Counted from the first letter of the stretch, positions 46,759-59,406 are shown. The stretch is DNA of 64,000 nucleotides from Kappaphycus alvarezii (GCA_002205965.3 NADL03000534.1:1612001-1676000), one strand, 5' to 3'. Numbers and translations are program-made. Notes: generated by a model from the sequence alone, not told the origin.

Positions 46759-47935
46759 TTACTTGCGATTCGGCTTGTCAGCGGCGGCGGGGTTCCTTTG
46801 AGCTCCTCGGTTGTTTTGACGACGACCTCCCGAAGCAGCTTGCTGCTTATTGAATTCCTTGGCGTAGGCTTGGGAGCGGAGCTCGGCAAACTTTTGCTTC
46901 GTCGAGCGGTAGAGCTCGGACGAATACGGGAAGTCGTCCTCGCGCAAATACTTCTGAAGCAGGATTGCTTCGGATTTTCCAGATTCGAGGGAGTCGGCGA
47001 AGAAGTCGACACGTTCGAGGACACGATTGTAAGAAGCGGAGAGGAAATGATGCAGCACGGAGAAGGCTTCAGTTGCCGCGTCGATGTCTTTTGCAACCAG
47101 GGCTTCCGTAACTTGATGGGCACAGGCGAGGGCGTTCTCGCAGTTATCCCCGATATTCCAAAGGACCTCAGCTTCCCACCCGTCCCTCTGGTCGGCAGAC
47201 TTGATCCTTCCGAAAAGTCCCTCCGGTTCCGGTATGAACCGATTCGCGGGAAACGGTGCGACAGTAGACGGCTTCCCGAACTTGTTGAGCTTACCGGTGG
47301 CGGCGTAAGCTCGTCGGGCGGCGAAGGCTTCCCCGACGTGTTCAGCGGTAGGTGGCGGCAGTGAAAACTGCAGTTGCCCCACTTTGAAGGCCTGCGGCGG
47401 CTGAGGGCTTGACAGGAAGATTTGACGTAGGCTCTGCGGCACCAGACGGCCCGGCGGCAGCAGCAGCAGAAGCGGCAGCAGCGGCGGGAGCACCATCCAG
47501 ACTCAGGCGTAAGGAGTTGACGATTTCGGAGAGCTTGCCTTCGATACCGGTAACTTTGTTTTCCAGCGTAAGGAGCCTGGAAGCGTCGGATTGTGCAGAA
47601 GAGGAAGAGTCGGCATGCGAATTGCGGGAGAATGTTGTTTTGTGTGTGAAGGTCGGCCTAGACGGTGATTCGTCCGGAGCTGGTTCGAGGGATGAGAACA
47701 AGCGACGACTTGAGGGACCAGAAGTTGTGCCAAAGGTTTCCAAGTTGTCGGTTATATAGACCTGTCCGACGGGTTCTGATCGCACATCAAGTCCTTGAGC
47801 AACGGTAGCTGCCAACGTGGCCATATCTCGAGTGGCTTACAGTCCGGCGGATGCAAATGCACCGAGATGCAGACGTGACAGCGTGACTTGCTTCCAGTTG
47901 TGGATCACAGCCACGTCGAAGCCCCCTTATCATAT
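46759..47935 (-). pseudogene. Unit 1 ORF1: gag-like protein
   Basis: The protein of roughly 395 residues begins near the unit's 5' end (MMGEYDKGLRRGCDPQ in other units). It passes VYITDNLETFGTTSGPSSRR and a coiled-coil-like LLTLENKVTGIEGKLSEIVN, then an alanine/glycine-rich linker. A helical capsid-like part follows (AEVLWNIGDNCENALACAHQ, LHHFLSASYNRVLERVDFFA, ILLQKYLREDDFPYSSELYR). It ends in a basic tail (GGRRQNNRGAQRNPAAADKP) instead of a zinc knuckle. It probably packages element RNA. In unit 1 a one-base loss at 47,805 and a short loss near 47,390 shift the frame. Confidence 0.75.
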
Positions 47936-48021
47936 TCACCCATCATTTTCCAATCATTCCACCGAATTTAAAACAATAGAGAAAACCAAATGTACCAGGG
48001 TACGTGATAACGAGAGTGAGG

Positions 48022-49375
48022 TCACAGCAAGTGACCGAAGAAGAAGTACGAATCATCACATTGCAACACCCGTGCATCCAAATAAGACTGGCGAAACGTC
48101 TGTCCAGCCGACCAGTCACCCCAAATCAAGATGCGATATTCTTGAACTCCAATGGCCGCACATTCCGAAGCAGCGCCCATCCTGAGCGAATGAGAGGTCC
48201 ATGCGACTTGTGGAGGCGGAGAAACTTGAATACGTGTGAGACAGAACTTGAGCCATAATGTCATCGTCCGTGCGCTAGTGGACAAGCGCGTTCCCGGTAG
48301 GGCCCAATAGTATTTGCTACCCGAGCGATTGTTGCGGCGAATTTCATCATACCGTTGTACCAAATCAATGACACTTGAGTCGAAGTTGGAATTGCGTGTG
48401 TAGGAGAGGGTGTGGGCCACGCGATGCTGGTTTTTCCGGTGCGATGGCGATGTTGATTGCATCCCGAGCAACCGTAATGTTGCGTAGTTGTAAAGAGACA
48501 CCCGCTTCTCCTCGTTCGAAGAACACGTAGCTGACCAAGACAGCGGAGGCGTTACGAAGAAATTCCAAGTCCGAATCTGCAGCAAGGATTGCAGCAGCGA
48601 ATATCTTGCGAGCCACCGAGCTGGGCAATGCTCGTCGTTCCATTGTACCTGCAGGATCCGTGGCCAACTTGCGATCACGGTCACTCTGTTGATAGGCATC
48701 AATTGCTAGCTGGATAAGAGGTGTAAGCACCAGGGAGCAACCAACCCGTGAGTGAGCTGTTGTGACGGCTGATAGATAGTTACGAACCGATGCCGCGCTA
48801 ATGTTACCCTCGTTGTATAACCATCCCAGATAGCGGAGAACAGCACTTTCGTTCCCTGATAGTGGATCAATACCATCCTTAGAACAAAATAAATTCCATT
48901 TTTTCCATAAGATCTCATTCGAACGCCGAGTGTTTGGCGCCCTAGCCCTATGCATCAATTGCGCAATTACCCTTCCCCCATCCGTTCCACCATACCCAGC
49001 CGTAGAAAGAACAGACTGTTGCAGCGTGACAGCTAACGGGAGAGTGGCTGCTTCTTTTGCGAGATTTTCCAGACGGCGATTTTCCACGGAGGCGAATGCA
49101 TGGCTTCCGGAGCCCAGATCGGGGGCAGGTAGAGGTTGTCTGCGTCGAAAATGTGCGGTCGAGCAAAGCGGCGCAATTGCGTGTACCATTGCTGTGCGGG
49201 CCAATGCGGGGTGACCAGTATTCCCCGGGCTAGTTCCTGACAGATTTTCGCGACCACCAGCGGTATCAGTTTGAGCGGCGGGTTCCAAAAGTTGATGTCC
49301 GAGCGCCAATCTTGTTTCAAAGCGTCTATTCCTAGGGAGCCAGGACACGCGAATTCGCTGTTGAAACGAGGGCAT
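48022..49375 (-). pseudogene. Unit 2 ORF3: tyrosine recombinase
   Basis: The core-binding region and first catalytic part are in one frame of 336 codons from 49,375. The C-terminal half, including SHSLRMGAASECAAIGVQEY and the QSYLD tyrosine motif, is intact in the frame ending at 48,022. A single frame difference around 48,430-48,440 (ttccggtgcg where unit 1 has ttccggagtgcg) separates them. This is the unit whose recombinase is closest to intact. Confidence 0.85.
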
Positions 49376-50949
49376 ACCTTGTTCTGATTGTCCGCGAAGC
49401 GATCCACTGTAGGCGGGAAGTTCTGGAGGAGCGGCGAATGGTGGTCTTATTGATTCTCCAGTCGTCCAACGTGTGCAATCTCGAGAGGCGGTCTGCGAAG
49501 CGATTGACCGCCGATGGTAAGTAGCGTGACTCGATCGAGATTCCTAAACGAGTCAAACGGTGTAACACTCGGATTTCTTGCATCAACGGCCGAGATTTCG
49601 TAGTCATTGCGTTCAGAATGGACACCACGGCTTGGTTGTCCTCCCAGATCCGAAGGTGCGTGCCGGAGGCCAGCATCTTGGCGAACGACCGTATGTTGTC
49701 CGTTACTGCCCGGAGCTCGAGGAAGGTGATTGGCTTGACTCGGAGAAGGGATCCACAGGCCCCATGCTTCCCAATCTCCTTGACCCCTGGGGAGGTCCGA
49801 ACCCAGTGTTCCCCTTGGCCTATTGACGTGGAGGCGTCGGAGTGTAACGCTAGTGTAGGGGATGGGGCTGACATGGGCCTCTCTGGCTTGTGAATGCTCA
49901 GATCCCGCCAGTGCTTGAGATCCCGGATTGCGGGTGTAGTAGTCGAACGCACTTGCCCGAGTTGGTCGTGTTCTTGAGAGAGTCGTACAGGGAACGAGTG
50001 TAGAACCGGGCGAGTGGCATTGCGAGGGAGCATGATATGGCCACTCCGGCGAAGTGGCGTAATAGTTGGACGTCGACTAGCCGGCGGTTCCGTCGGGCCT
50101 GGCGTAATAATTGCTGCGAGATGCCCCGCAGTTTTTCCATACGACGTGCTGAGACCCCAAAAACCATCCTAGTTGAGTCCAGGACAAACCCAGGTGCTCT
50201 GTGCGTTGCGAGCCCTCCCAATTCCCCTTTTCTTCCTTGCGCAAAAGTCCACACGCCCGTAGAAGGCGATCGATTTGCAGATGGGCTTTTCGGAGTCGTG
50301 ACCGACGCCTTACTGCGACTAGGAAGTCGTCCATGTACGGGTGGATTCGCAGTCTTAGATGCTGCCGAGCGTACTGGACCATAGGACGCATGAACTTGAT
50401 AAAGTAGGCTGGAGAGAGCTTCCAACCAAAAGGTAAAGCGATGCATCGAAAATATCGATTGTCCACCTTGAACAGAAACCAATTGCGGATATCCGGGTGC
50501 AGTCGAAAGTGATGATATCCTTTTGCGATGTCGAACGAGAACATCCAGTCGTTCTGAGTTTAGAGCAAATGCCTCTAGAGTTTCCATCTTGACGGGTATG
50601 TCCCGGAACAGGGTGGACTGTCGCGACAAGTTCACGACCAGCTGTTGCTTTTCGCCCGACACTGTCACAAGGCATTCGAATTGGTAGCCTTGTTCGTGAG
50701 GGCGAGAGCGGTAGCGGCCGGTACCTCTTCTAAGTACGACGGTGTAGGGCATCTTTGATTGCGGTGTCGAAGAATTCCCGAGGTCGGAGGGGTCGACCGG
50801 AATCTGAGGGAGAACGAATTTCGTGTGTGGGAAAGGGAAAGTAGTGAGGGGGGTTTCGTACACTCCGAAACGAAAGCGCACGTAAAAGGAAGTTGGAAGA
50901 ATGAAGGGTTTTGGACCAGAAAGGAGCTGCGCGCTGAGTGTTGCGCCAT
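49033..50949 (-). pseudogene. Unit 2 ORF2: reverse transcriptase-RNase H
   Basis: Same domain order as in unit 1, with SFDIAKGYHHFRLHPD, LPFGWKLSP and YMDDFLVAV intact in the frame 50077-50544 and the RNase H and KKQPLSR end in the frame 49033-49407. Frame is lost near 50,690-50,800 (N-terminus), 50,550 (a missing segment in the codons for LELNQNDW), 50,195, 49,795 and 49,430. It also lacks three bases (aac) at about 49,555 relative to unit 1. Confidence 0.85.
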
Positions 50950-50995
50950 AGGACGTGAGTCATACCACAGAGAAAAGACCACGACGGCGGTCGCT

Positions 50996-52187
50996 TTACT
51001 TGCGATTCGGCTTGTCAGCGTGCGGCGGGGCGGGGTCCTTTGAGCTCCTCGGTTGTTTTGACGACGACTCCCGAAAGCAGCTTGCTGCTTATTGAATTCC
51101 TTGGCGTAGGCTTGGGAGCGGAGCTCGGCAAACTTTTGCTTCGTCGAGCGGTAGAGCTCGGACGAATAGGGAAGTCGTCCTCGCGCAAATACTTCTGAAG
51201 CAGGATTGCTTCGGATTTTCCAGATTCGAGGGAGTCGGCGAAGAAGTCGACACGTTCGAGGACACGATTGTAAGAAGCGGAGAGGAAATGATGCAGCACG
51301 GAGAAGGCTTCAGTTGCCGCGTCGATGTCTTTTGCAACCAGGGCTTCCGTAACTTGATGGGCACAGGCGAGGGCGTTCTCGCAGTTATCCCCAATATTCC
51401 AAAGGACCTCAGCTTCCCACCCGTCCCTCTGGTCGGCAGACTTATCCTTCCGAAAAGTCCCTCCGGTTCCGGTATGAACCGATTCGCGGAAACGGTGCGA
51501 CAGTAGACGGCTTCCCGACTGTTGAGCTTACCGGTGGCGGCGTAAGCTCGTCGGGCGGCGAAGGTTCCCCGACGTGTTCAGCGGTAGGTGGCGGCAGTGA
51601 AAACTGCAGTTGCCCCACTTTGAAGGCCTCTGTGGCGGCTGAGGGCTTGACAGGAAGATTTGACGTAGGCTCTGCGGCACCAGACGGCCGGCGGCAGCAG
51701 CAGCAGAAGCGGCGCAGCGGCGGGAGCACCATATCCAGACTCAGGCGTAAGGAGGTTGACGATTTCGGAGAGCTTGCCTTCGATACCGGTAACTTTGTTT
51801 TCCAGCGTAAGGAGCCTGGAAGCGTCGGATTGTGCAGAAGAGAGAAGAGTCGGCATGCGAAATTGCGGGAGAATGTTGTTTGTGTGTGAAGGTCGGCCTA
51901 GACGGTGATTCGTCCGGAGCTGGTTCGAGGGATGAGAACAAGCGACGACTTGAGGGACCAGAAGTTGTGCCAAAGGTTTCCAAGTTGTCGGTTATATAGA
52001 CCTGTCCGACGGGTTCTGATCGCACATCAAGTCCTTGAGCAACGGTAAGCTGCCAACGTGGCCATATCTCGAGTGGCTTACAGTCCGGCGGATGCAAATG
52101 CAACCGAGATGCAGACGTGACAGCGTGACTTGCTTCCAGTTGTGGATCACAGCCACGTCGAAGCCCCTTATCATATTCACCCATCAT
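50996..52187 (-). pseudogene. Unit 2 ORF1: gag-like protein
   Basis: It starts MMGEYDKGLRRGCDPQ at 52,187, giving about 65 residues more at the N-terminus than the internal methionine, and the frame is continuous to the FTHK segment. Further indels around 51,860, 51,700, 51,530, 51,170 and 51,065 break it. The capsid-like and basic-tail segments are recognisable in separate frames. Confidence 0.7.
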
Positions 52188-52262
52188 TTTCCAATCATTC
52201 CACCGAATTTAAAACAATAGAGAAAACCAAATGTACCAGGGTACGTGATAACGAGAGTGAGG

Positions 52263-53616
52263 TCACAGCAAGTGACCGAAGAAGAAGTACGAATCATCAC
52301 ATTGCAACACCCGTGCATCCAAATAAGACTGGCGAAACGTCTGTCCAGCCGACCAGTCACCCAAATCAAGATGCGATATTCTTGAACTCCAATGGCCGCA
52401 CATTCCGAAGCAGCGCCCATCCTGAGCGAATGAGAGGTCCATGCGACTTGTGGAGGCGGAGAAACTTGAATACGTGTGAGACAGAACTTGAGCCATAATG
52501 TCATCGTCCGTGCGCTAGTGGACAAGCGCGTTCCCGGTAGGGCCCAATAGTATTTGCTACCCGAGCGATTGTTGCGGCGAATTGCATCATACCGTTGTAC
52601 CAAATCAATGACACTTGAGTCGAAGTTGGAATTGCGTGTGTAGGAGAGGGTGTGGGCCACGCGTGTTGGTTTTTCCGGAGTGCGATGGCGATGTTGATTG
52701 CATCCCGAGCAACCGTAATGTTGCGTAGTTGTAATGAGACACCCGCTTCTCCTCGTTCGAAGAACACGTAGCTGACCAAGACAGCGGAGGCGTTACGAAG
52801 AAATTCCAAGTCCGAATCTGCAGCAAGGATTGCAGCAGCGAATATCTTGCGAGCCACCGAGCTGGGCAATGCTCGTCGTTCCATTGTACCTGCAGGATCC
52901 GTGGCCAACTTGCGATCACGGTCACTCTGTTGATAGGCATCAATTGCTAGCTGGATAAGAGGTGTAAGCACCAGGGAGCGAACCAACCCGTGAGTGAGCT
53001 GTTGTGACGGCTGATAGATAGTTACGAACCGATGCCGCGCTAATGTTACCCTCGTTGTATAACCATCCCAGATAGCGGAGAATAGCACTTTCGTTCCCTG
53101 ATAGTGGATCAATACCATCCTTAGAACAAAATAAATTCCATTTTTCCATAAGATCTCATTCGAACGCCAAGTGTTTGGCGCCCTAGCCCTATGCATCAAT
53201 TGCGCAATTACCCTTCCCCCATCCGTTCCACCATACCCAGCCGTAGAAAGAACAGACTGTTGCAGCGTGACAGCTAACGGGAGAGTGGCTGCTTCTTCTG
53301 CGAGATTTTCCAGACGGCGATTTTCCACGGAGGCGAAGGCATGGCTTCCGGAGCCCAGATCGGGGGCAGGTAGAGGTTGTCTGCGTCGAAAATGTGCGGT
53401 CGAGCAAAGCGGCGCAATTGCGTGTACCATTGCTGTGCGGGCCAATGCGGGGTGACCAGTATTCCCCGGGCTAGTTCCTGACAGATTTTCGCGACCACCA
53501 GCGGTATCAGTTTGAGCGGCGGGTTCCAAAAGTTGATGTCCGAGCGCCAATCTTGTTTCAAAGCGTCTATTCCTAGGGAGCCAGGACACGCGAATTCGCT
53601 GTTGAAACGAGGGCAT
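52263..53616 (-). pseudogene. Unit 3 ORF3: tyrosine recombinase
   Basis: The core-binding region, FFERGE motif, HSLRMG pair and QSYLD tyrosine are all present. Frameshifts lie near 52,660 (cgcgtgttgg, one base short of unit 1), 52,980 (an extra a) and 53,142 (five instead of six T). A one-base loss near 52,360 (cacccaaatc) changes frame between the HSLRMG and tyrosine motifs. Confidence 0.85.
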
Positions 53617-55199
53617 ACCTTGTTCTGATTGTCCGCGAAGCGATCCACTGTAGGCGGGAAGTTCTGGAGGAGCGGCCGAATGGTGGTCGTATTGATTCTC
53701 CAGTCGTCCAACGTGTGCAATCTCGAGAGGCGGTCTGCGAAGCGATTGACCGCCGATGGTAAGTAGCGTGACTCGATCGAGATTCCTAAACGAGTCAACA
53801 AACGGTGTAACACTCGGAGTTCTTGCATCAACGGCCGAGATTTCGTAGTCATTGCGTTCAGAATGGACACCACGGCTTTTGTCCTCCCAGATCCGAAGGT
53901 GCGTGCCGGAGGCCAGCATCTTGGCGAACGACCGTATGTTGTCCGTTACTGCCCGGAGCTCGAGGAAGGTGATTGGCTTGACTCGGAGAAAGGGGATCAC
54001 AGGCCCGTGCTTCCCAATCTCCCTGGACCCCTGGACGGAGGTCCGAACCCAGTGTTCCCCTTGGCCTATTGACGTGGAGGCGTCGGAGTGTAACGCTAGT
54101 GTAGGGGATGGGGCTGACATGGGCCTCTCTGGCTTGTGAATGCTCAGATCCCGCCAGTGCTTGAGATCCCGGATTGCGGCGTGTAGTAGTCGAACGCGCT
54201 TGCCCGAGTTGGTCGTGTTCTTGAGAGAGTCGTACAGGGAACGAGTGTAGAACCGGGCGAGTGGCATTGCGAGGGAGCATGATATGGCCACTCCGGCGAA
54301 GTGGCGTAATAGTTGGACGTCGACTAGCCGGCGGTTCCGTCGGGCCTGGCGTAATAATTGCTGCGAGATGCCCCGCAGTTTTTCCATACGACGTGCTGAG
54401 ACCCCAAAAACCATCCGAGTTGAGTCCAGGACAAACCCCAGGTGCTCTATGCGTTGCGAGCCCTCCAATTCCCCTTTTCTTCCTTGCGCAGAAGTCCACA
54501 CGCCCGTAGAAGGCGATCGATTTGCAGACGGGCTTTTCGGAGTCGTGACCGACGCCTTACTGCGACTAGGAAGTCGTCCATGTACGGGTGGATTCGCAGT
54601 CTTAGATGCTGCCGAGCGTACTGGACCATAGGACGCATGAACTTGATAAAGTAGGCTGGAGAGAGCTTCCAACCAAAAGGTAAAGCGATGCATCGAAAAT
54701 ATCGATTGTCCACCTTGAACAGAAACCAATTGCGGATATCCGGGTGCAGTCGAAAGTGATGATATCCTTTTGCGATGTCGAACGAGAACATCCAGTCGTT
54801 CTGGTTGAGTTCTAGAGCAAATGCTCTAGAGTTTCCATCTTGACGGGTATGTCCCGGAACAGGGTGGACTGTCGCGACAAGTTCACGACCAGCCGTTGCT
54901 TTTCGCCCGACACTGTCACAAAGGCATTCGAAATTGGGTAGCCTTGTTCGTGAAGGGCGAGAGCGGTAGCGGCCGGTACTCTTCGTAAGTACGACGGTGT
55001 AGGGCATCTTTGATTGCGGTGTTCGAAGAATTCCGTCGCGGAGGGGTCGACCGGAATCTGAGGGAGAACGAATTTCGTGTGGGAAAGGGAAGTAGTGAGG
55101 GGGGTTTCGTACACTCCGAAACGAAGCGCACGTAAAAGGAAGTTGGAATAATGAAGGGTTTTGGACCAGAAAGGAGCTGCGCGCTGAGTGTTGCGCCAT
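53274..55199 (-). pseudogene. Unit 3 ORF2: reverse transcriptase-RNase H
   Basis: The RT core is intact in one long frame (ALELNQNDWMFSFDIAKGYH through YMDDFLVAV to about 54,450). The RNase H and the conserved NPPLKLIPLVVAKI segment are intact in 53274-53873, ending KKQPLSR. Frame is lost near 54,825 and 54,980 in the N-terminal part and around 53,875-54,060. The WEDNQAVV motif is hit by a small deletion at 53,878. Confidence 0.85.
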
Positions 55200-55242
55200 A
55201 GGACGTGAGTCATACCACAGAGAAAAGACCGACGGCGGTCGC

Positions 55243-56413
55243 TTACTTGCGATTCGGCTTGTCAGCGGCGGCGGGGTTCCTTTGAGCTCCTCGGTTGTTT
55301 TGACGACGACCTCCCGAAGCAGCTTGCTGCTTATTGAATTCCTTGGCGTAGGCTTGGGAGCGGAGCTCGGCAAACTTTTGCTTCGTCGAGCGGTAGAGCT
55401 CGGACGAATACGGGAAGTCGTCCTCGCGCAAATACTTCTGAAGCAGGATTGCTTCGGATTTTCCAGATTCGAGGGAGTCGGCGAAGAAGTCGACACGTTC
55501 GAGGACACGATTGTAAGAAGCGGAGAGGAAATGATGCAGCACGGAGAAGGCTTCAGTTGCCGCGTCGATGTCTTTTGCAACCAGGGCTTCCGTAACTTGA
55601 TGGGCACAGAGCGAGGGCGTTCTCGCAGTTATCCCGATATTCCAAAGGACCTCAGCTTCCCACCCGCCTCTGGGGCAGACTTGATCCTTCCGAAAAGTCC
55701 CGGTTCCGGTATGAACCGATTTCGCGGGAAACGGTGCGACAGTAGACGGTTCCAACTGTTGAGCTTACGGTGGCGGCGTAAGCTCGTCGGGGGCGAAGGT
55801 TCCGACGTGTTCAGCGGTAGGTGGCGGCAGTGAAAACTGCAGTTGCCCCACTTTGAAGGCCTCAGCGGCGGCTGAGGGCTTGACAGAAGATTTGACGTAG
55901 GCTCTGCGGCACCAGACGGGCGGCAGCAGCAGCGGAAGCGGCAGCAGCGGCGGAGCACCAGATCCAGACTCAGGCGTAAGGAGGTTGACGATTTCGGAGA
56001 GCTTGCCTTCGATACCGGTAACTTTGTTTTCCAGCGTAAGGAGCCTGGAAGCGTCGGATTGTGCAGAAGAGGAAGAGTCGGCATGCGAAATTGCGGAGAA
56101 TGTTGTTTTGTGTGTGAAGGTCGGCCTAGACGGTGATTCGTCCGGAGCTGGTTCGAGGGATGAGAACAAGCGACGACTTGAGGGACCAGAAGTTGTGCCA
56201 AAGGTTTCCAAGTTGTCGGTTATATAGACCTGTCCGACGGGTTCTGATCGCATCAAGTCCTTGAGCAACGGTAAGCTGCCAACGTGGCCATATCTCGAGT
56301 GGCTTACAGTCCGGCGGATGCAAATGCCACCGAGATGCAGACGTGACAGCGTGACTTGCTTCCAGTTGTGGATCACAGCCACGTCGAAGCCCCTTATCAT
56401 ATTCACCCATCAT
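55243..56413 (-). pseudogene. Unit 3 ORF1: gag-like protein
   Basis: The N-terminus starts MMGEYDKGLRRGCDPQ at 56,413. A loss of two bases at 56,250 (gatcgcatcaag for gatcgcacatcaag) shifts the frame. The coiled-coil and capsid-like parts are recognisable, and the C-terminal 170 codons (55243-55755) are open to the basic tail. Confidence 0.7.
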
Positions 56414-56489
56414 TTTCCAATCATTCCACCGAATTTAAAACAATAGAGAAAACCAAATGTACCAGGGGTACGTGATAACGAGAGTGAGG

Positions 56490-57826
56490 TCACAGCAAGT
56501 GACCGAAGAAGAAGTACGAATCATCACATTGCAACACCCGTGCATCCAATAAGACTGGCGAAACGTCTGTCCAGCCGACCAGTCACCCCAAATCAAGATG
56601 CGATATTCTTGAACTCCAATGGCCGCACATTCCGAAGCAGCGCATCCTGAGCGAATGAGAGGTCCATGCGACTTGTGGAGGCGGAGAAACTTGAATACGT
56701 GTGAGACAGAACTTGAGCCATAATGTCATCGTCCGTGCGCTAGTGGACAAGCGCGTTCCCGGTAGGGCCCAATAGTATTTGCTACCCGAGCGATTGTTGC
56801 GGCGAATTTCATATACCGTTGTACAAATCAATGACACTTGAGTCGAAGTTGGAATTGCGTGTGTAGGAGGGTGTGGGCCACGCGATGCTGGTTTTTCCGG
56901 ATTGCGATGGCGATGTTGATTGCATCCGAGCAACCGTAATGTTGCGTAGTTGTAAAGAGACCCGCTTCTCCTCGTTCGAAGAACACGTAGCTGACCAAGA
57001 CACGCGAGGCGTTACGAAGAAATTCCAAGTCCGAATCTGCAGCAAGGATTGCAGCAGCGAATATCTTGCGAGCCACCGAGCTGGGCAATGCTCGTCGTTC
57101 CATTGTACCTGCAGGATCCGTGGCCAACTTGCGATCACGGTCACTCTGTTGATAGGCATCAATTGCTAGCTGGATAAGAGGTGTAAGCACCAGGGAGCAA
57201 CCAACCCGTGAGTGAGCTGTTGTGACGGCTGATAGATAGTTACGAACCGATGCGCGCTAATGTTACCCTCGTTGTATAACCATCCCAGATAGCGGAGAAC
57301 AGCACTTTCGTTCCCTGATAGTGGATCAATACCATCCTTAGAACAAAATAAATTCCATTTTTCCATAAGATCTCATTCGAACGCCGAGTGTTTGGCGCCC
57401 TAGCCCTATGCATCAATTGCGCATTACCCTCCCCATCCGTTCCACCATACCCAGCCGTAGAAAAACAGACTGTTGCAGCGTGACAGCTAACGGGAGAGTG
57501 GCTGCTTCTTTGCGAGATTTCCAGACGGCGATTTTCCACGGAGGCGAATGCATGGCTTCCGGAGCCCAGATCGGGGGCAGGTAGAGGTTGTCTGCGTCGA
57601 AAATGTGCGGTCGAGCAAAGCGGCGCAATTGCTGTACCATTGCTGTGCGGGCCAATGCGGGGTGACCAGTATTCCCCGGGCTAGTTCCTGACAGATTTTC
57701 GCGACCACCAGCGGTATCAGTTTGAGCGGCGGGTTCCAAAAGTTGATGTCCGAGCGCCAATCTTGTTTCAAAGCGTCTATTCCTAGGGAGCCAGGACACG
57801 CGAATTCGCTGTTGAAACGAGGGCAT
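56490..57826 (-). pseudogene. Unit 4 ORF3: tyrosine recombinase
   Basis: All recombinase motifs are visible but spread over more frames than in the other units. Losses occur near 56,549, 56,642, 56,812, 56,825, 56,868, 56,926, 56,960, 57,254, 57,422-57,433 and 57,511, most of them single bases. The HSLRMG motif is followed by a loss of two bases (agcgcatcc for agcgcccatcc). Confidence 0.8.
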
Positions 57827-59406
57827 ACCTTGTTCTGATGTCCGCGAAGCGATCCACTGTAGGCGGAAGTTCTGGAGGAGCGGCCGAATGGTGGTCTTAT
57901 TGATTCTCCAGTCGTCCAACGTGTGCAATCTCGAGAGGCGGTCTGCGAAGCGATTGACCGCCGATGGTAAGTAGCGTGACTCGATCGAGATTCCTAAACG
58001 AGTCAACAAACGGTGTAACACTCGGATTTCTTGCATCAACGGCCGAGATTTCGTAGTCATTGCGTTCAGAATGGACACACGGCTTGGTTGTCCTCCAGAT
58101 CCGAAGGTGCGTGCCGGAGGCAGCATCTTGGCGAACGACGTATGTTGTCGTTACTGCCGGAGCTCGAGGAAGGTGAATTGGCTTGACTCGGAGAAGGGGA
58201 TCCCACAGGCCCCGTGCTTCCCAATCTCCCTGGACCCCTGGACGGAGGTCCGAACCCAGTGTTCCCCTTGGCCTATTGACGTGGAGGCGTCGGAGTGTAA
58301 CGCTAGTGTAGGGGATGGGGCTGACATGGGCCTCTCTGGCTTGTGAATGCTCAGATCCCGCCAGTGCTTGAGATCCCGGATTGCGGCGTGTAGTAGTCGA
58401 ACGCGCTTGCCCGAGTTGGTCGTGTTCTTGAGAGAGTCGTACAGGGAACGAGTGTAGAACCGGGCGAGTGGCATTGCGAGGGAGCATGATATGGCCACTC
58501 CGGCGAAGTGGCGTAATAGTTGGACGTCGACTAGCCGGCGGTTCCGTCGGGCCTGGCGTAATAATTGCTGCGAGATGCCCCGCAGTTTTTCCATACGACG
58601 TGCTGAGACCCCAAAAACCATCCGAGTTGAGTCCAGGACAAACCCCAGGTGCTCTATGCGTTGCGAGCCCTCCCAATTCCCCTTTTCTTCCTTGCGCAGA
58701 AGTCCACACGCCCGTAGAAGGCGATCGATTTGCAGACGGGCTTTTCGGAGTCGTGACCGACGCCTTACTGCGACTAGGAAGTCGTCCATGTACGGGTGGA
58801 TTCGCAGTCTTAGATGCTGCCGAGCGTACTGGACCATAGGACGCATGAACTTGATAAAGTAGGCTGGAGAGAGCTTCCAACCAAAAGGTAAAGCGATGCA
58901 TCGAAAATATCGATTGTCCACCTTGAACAGAAACCAATTGCGGATATCCGGGTGCAGTCGAAAGTGATGATATCCTTTTGCGATGTCGAACGAGAACATC
59001 CAGTCGTTCTGGTTGAGTTCTAGAGCAAATGCCTCTAGAGTTTCCATCTTGACGGGTATGTCCCGGAACAGGGTGGACTGTCGCGACAAGTTCACGACCA
59101 GCCGTTGCTTTTCGCCCGACACTGTCACAAAGGCATTCGAAATTGGGTAGCCTTGTTCGTGAAGGGCGAGAGCGGTAGCGGCCGGTACCTCTTCGTAAGT
59201 ACGACGGTGTAGGGCATCTTTGATTGCGGTGTCGAAGAATTCCCGGTCGGAGGGGTCGACCGGAATCTGAGGGAGAACGAATTTCGTGGGAAAGGGAAGT
59301 AGTGAGGGGGGTTTCGTACACTCCGAAACGAAGCGCACGTAAAAGGAAGTTGGAAGAATGAAGGGTTTTGGACCAGAAAGGAGCTGCGCGCTGAGTGTTG
59401 CGCCAT
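57487..59406 (-). pseudogene. Unit 4 ORF2: reverse transcriptase-RNase H
   Basis: This is the best-preserved RT of the array. One frame of 395 codons (58151-59338) runs from the N-terminal region (VLPQIPVDPSDREFFDTAIK) through SFDIAKGYHHFRLHPD, LPFGWKLSP, YMDDFLVAV and the thumb to the start of RNase H (LHSDAST). Frame is lost in the 58,070-58,190 cluster and again near 57,840-57,870. The conserved post-RNase H segment continues at 57487-57771. Confidence 0.85.

Larger units (their letters stand above)
43717..47963 (-). mobile_element. YR retrotransposon unit 1
   Basis: Full unit of 4,247 bp. It carries the A-type set of substitutions in its recombinase half (for example a at 44681, t at 44594, g at 45331), shared with unit 3. 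Its own indels include a one-base loss near the ORF1 start (47,805, ggtagctg instead of ggtaagctg) and one that shortens ccgttgc to gttgc near 46,410 in the RT N-terminus. Confidence 0.9.
47964..52204 (-). mobile_element. YR retrotransposon unit 2
   Basis: Full unit of 4,241 bp. It carries the B-type substitutions in the recombinase half (g at 48928, c at 48841, t at 49574), shared with unit 4. Its RT half has private changes not seen in unit 4 (for example a at 49764 where the others have g, and tcctagttgag near 50,167). Confidence 0.9.
52205..56430 (-). mobile_element. YR retrotransposon unit 3
   Basis: Full unit of 4,226 bp with the A-type recombinase-half markers of unit 1 (a at 53169, t at 53083, g at 53819). 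In the RT half it shares c at 54529 with unit 4, where units 1 and 2 have t. The ORF1 region (55.6-55.95 kb) has a dense run of one- and two-base losses. Confidence 0.9.

Noticed and set aside
46798-47364. Plus-strand open frames of up to 188 codons opposite ORF1 in each unit.
   Set aside because: They are antisense shadows of the GC-rich gag-like gene, with no domain and no conservation beyond what ORF1 imposes.
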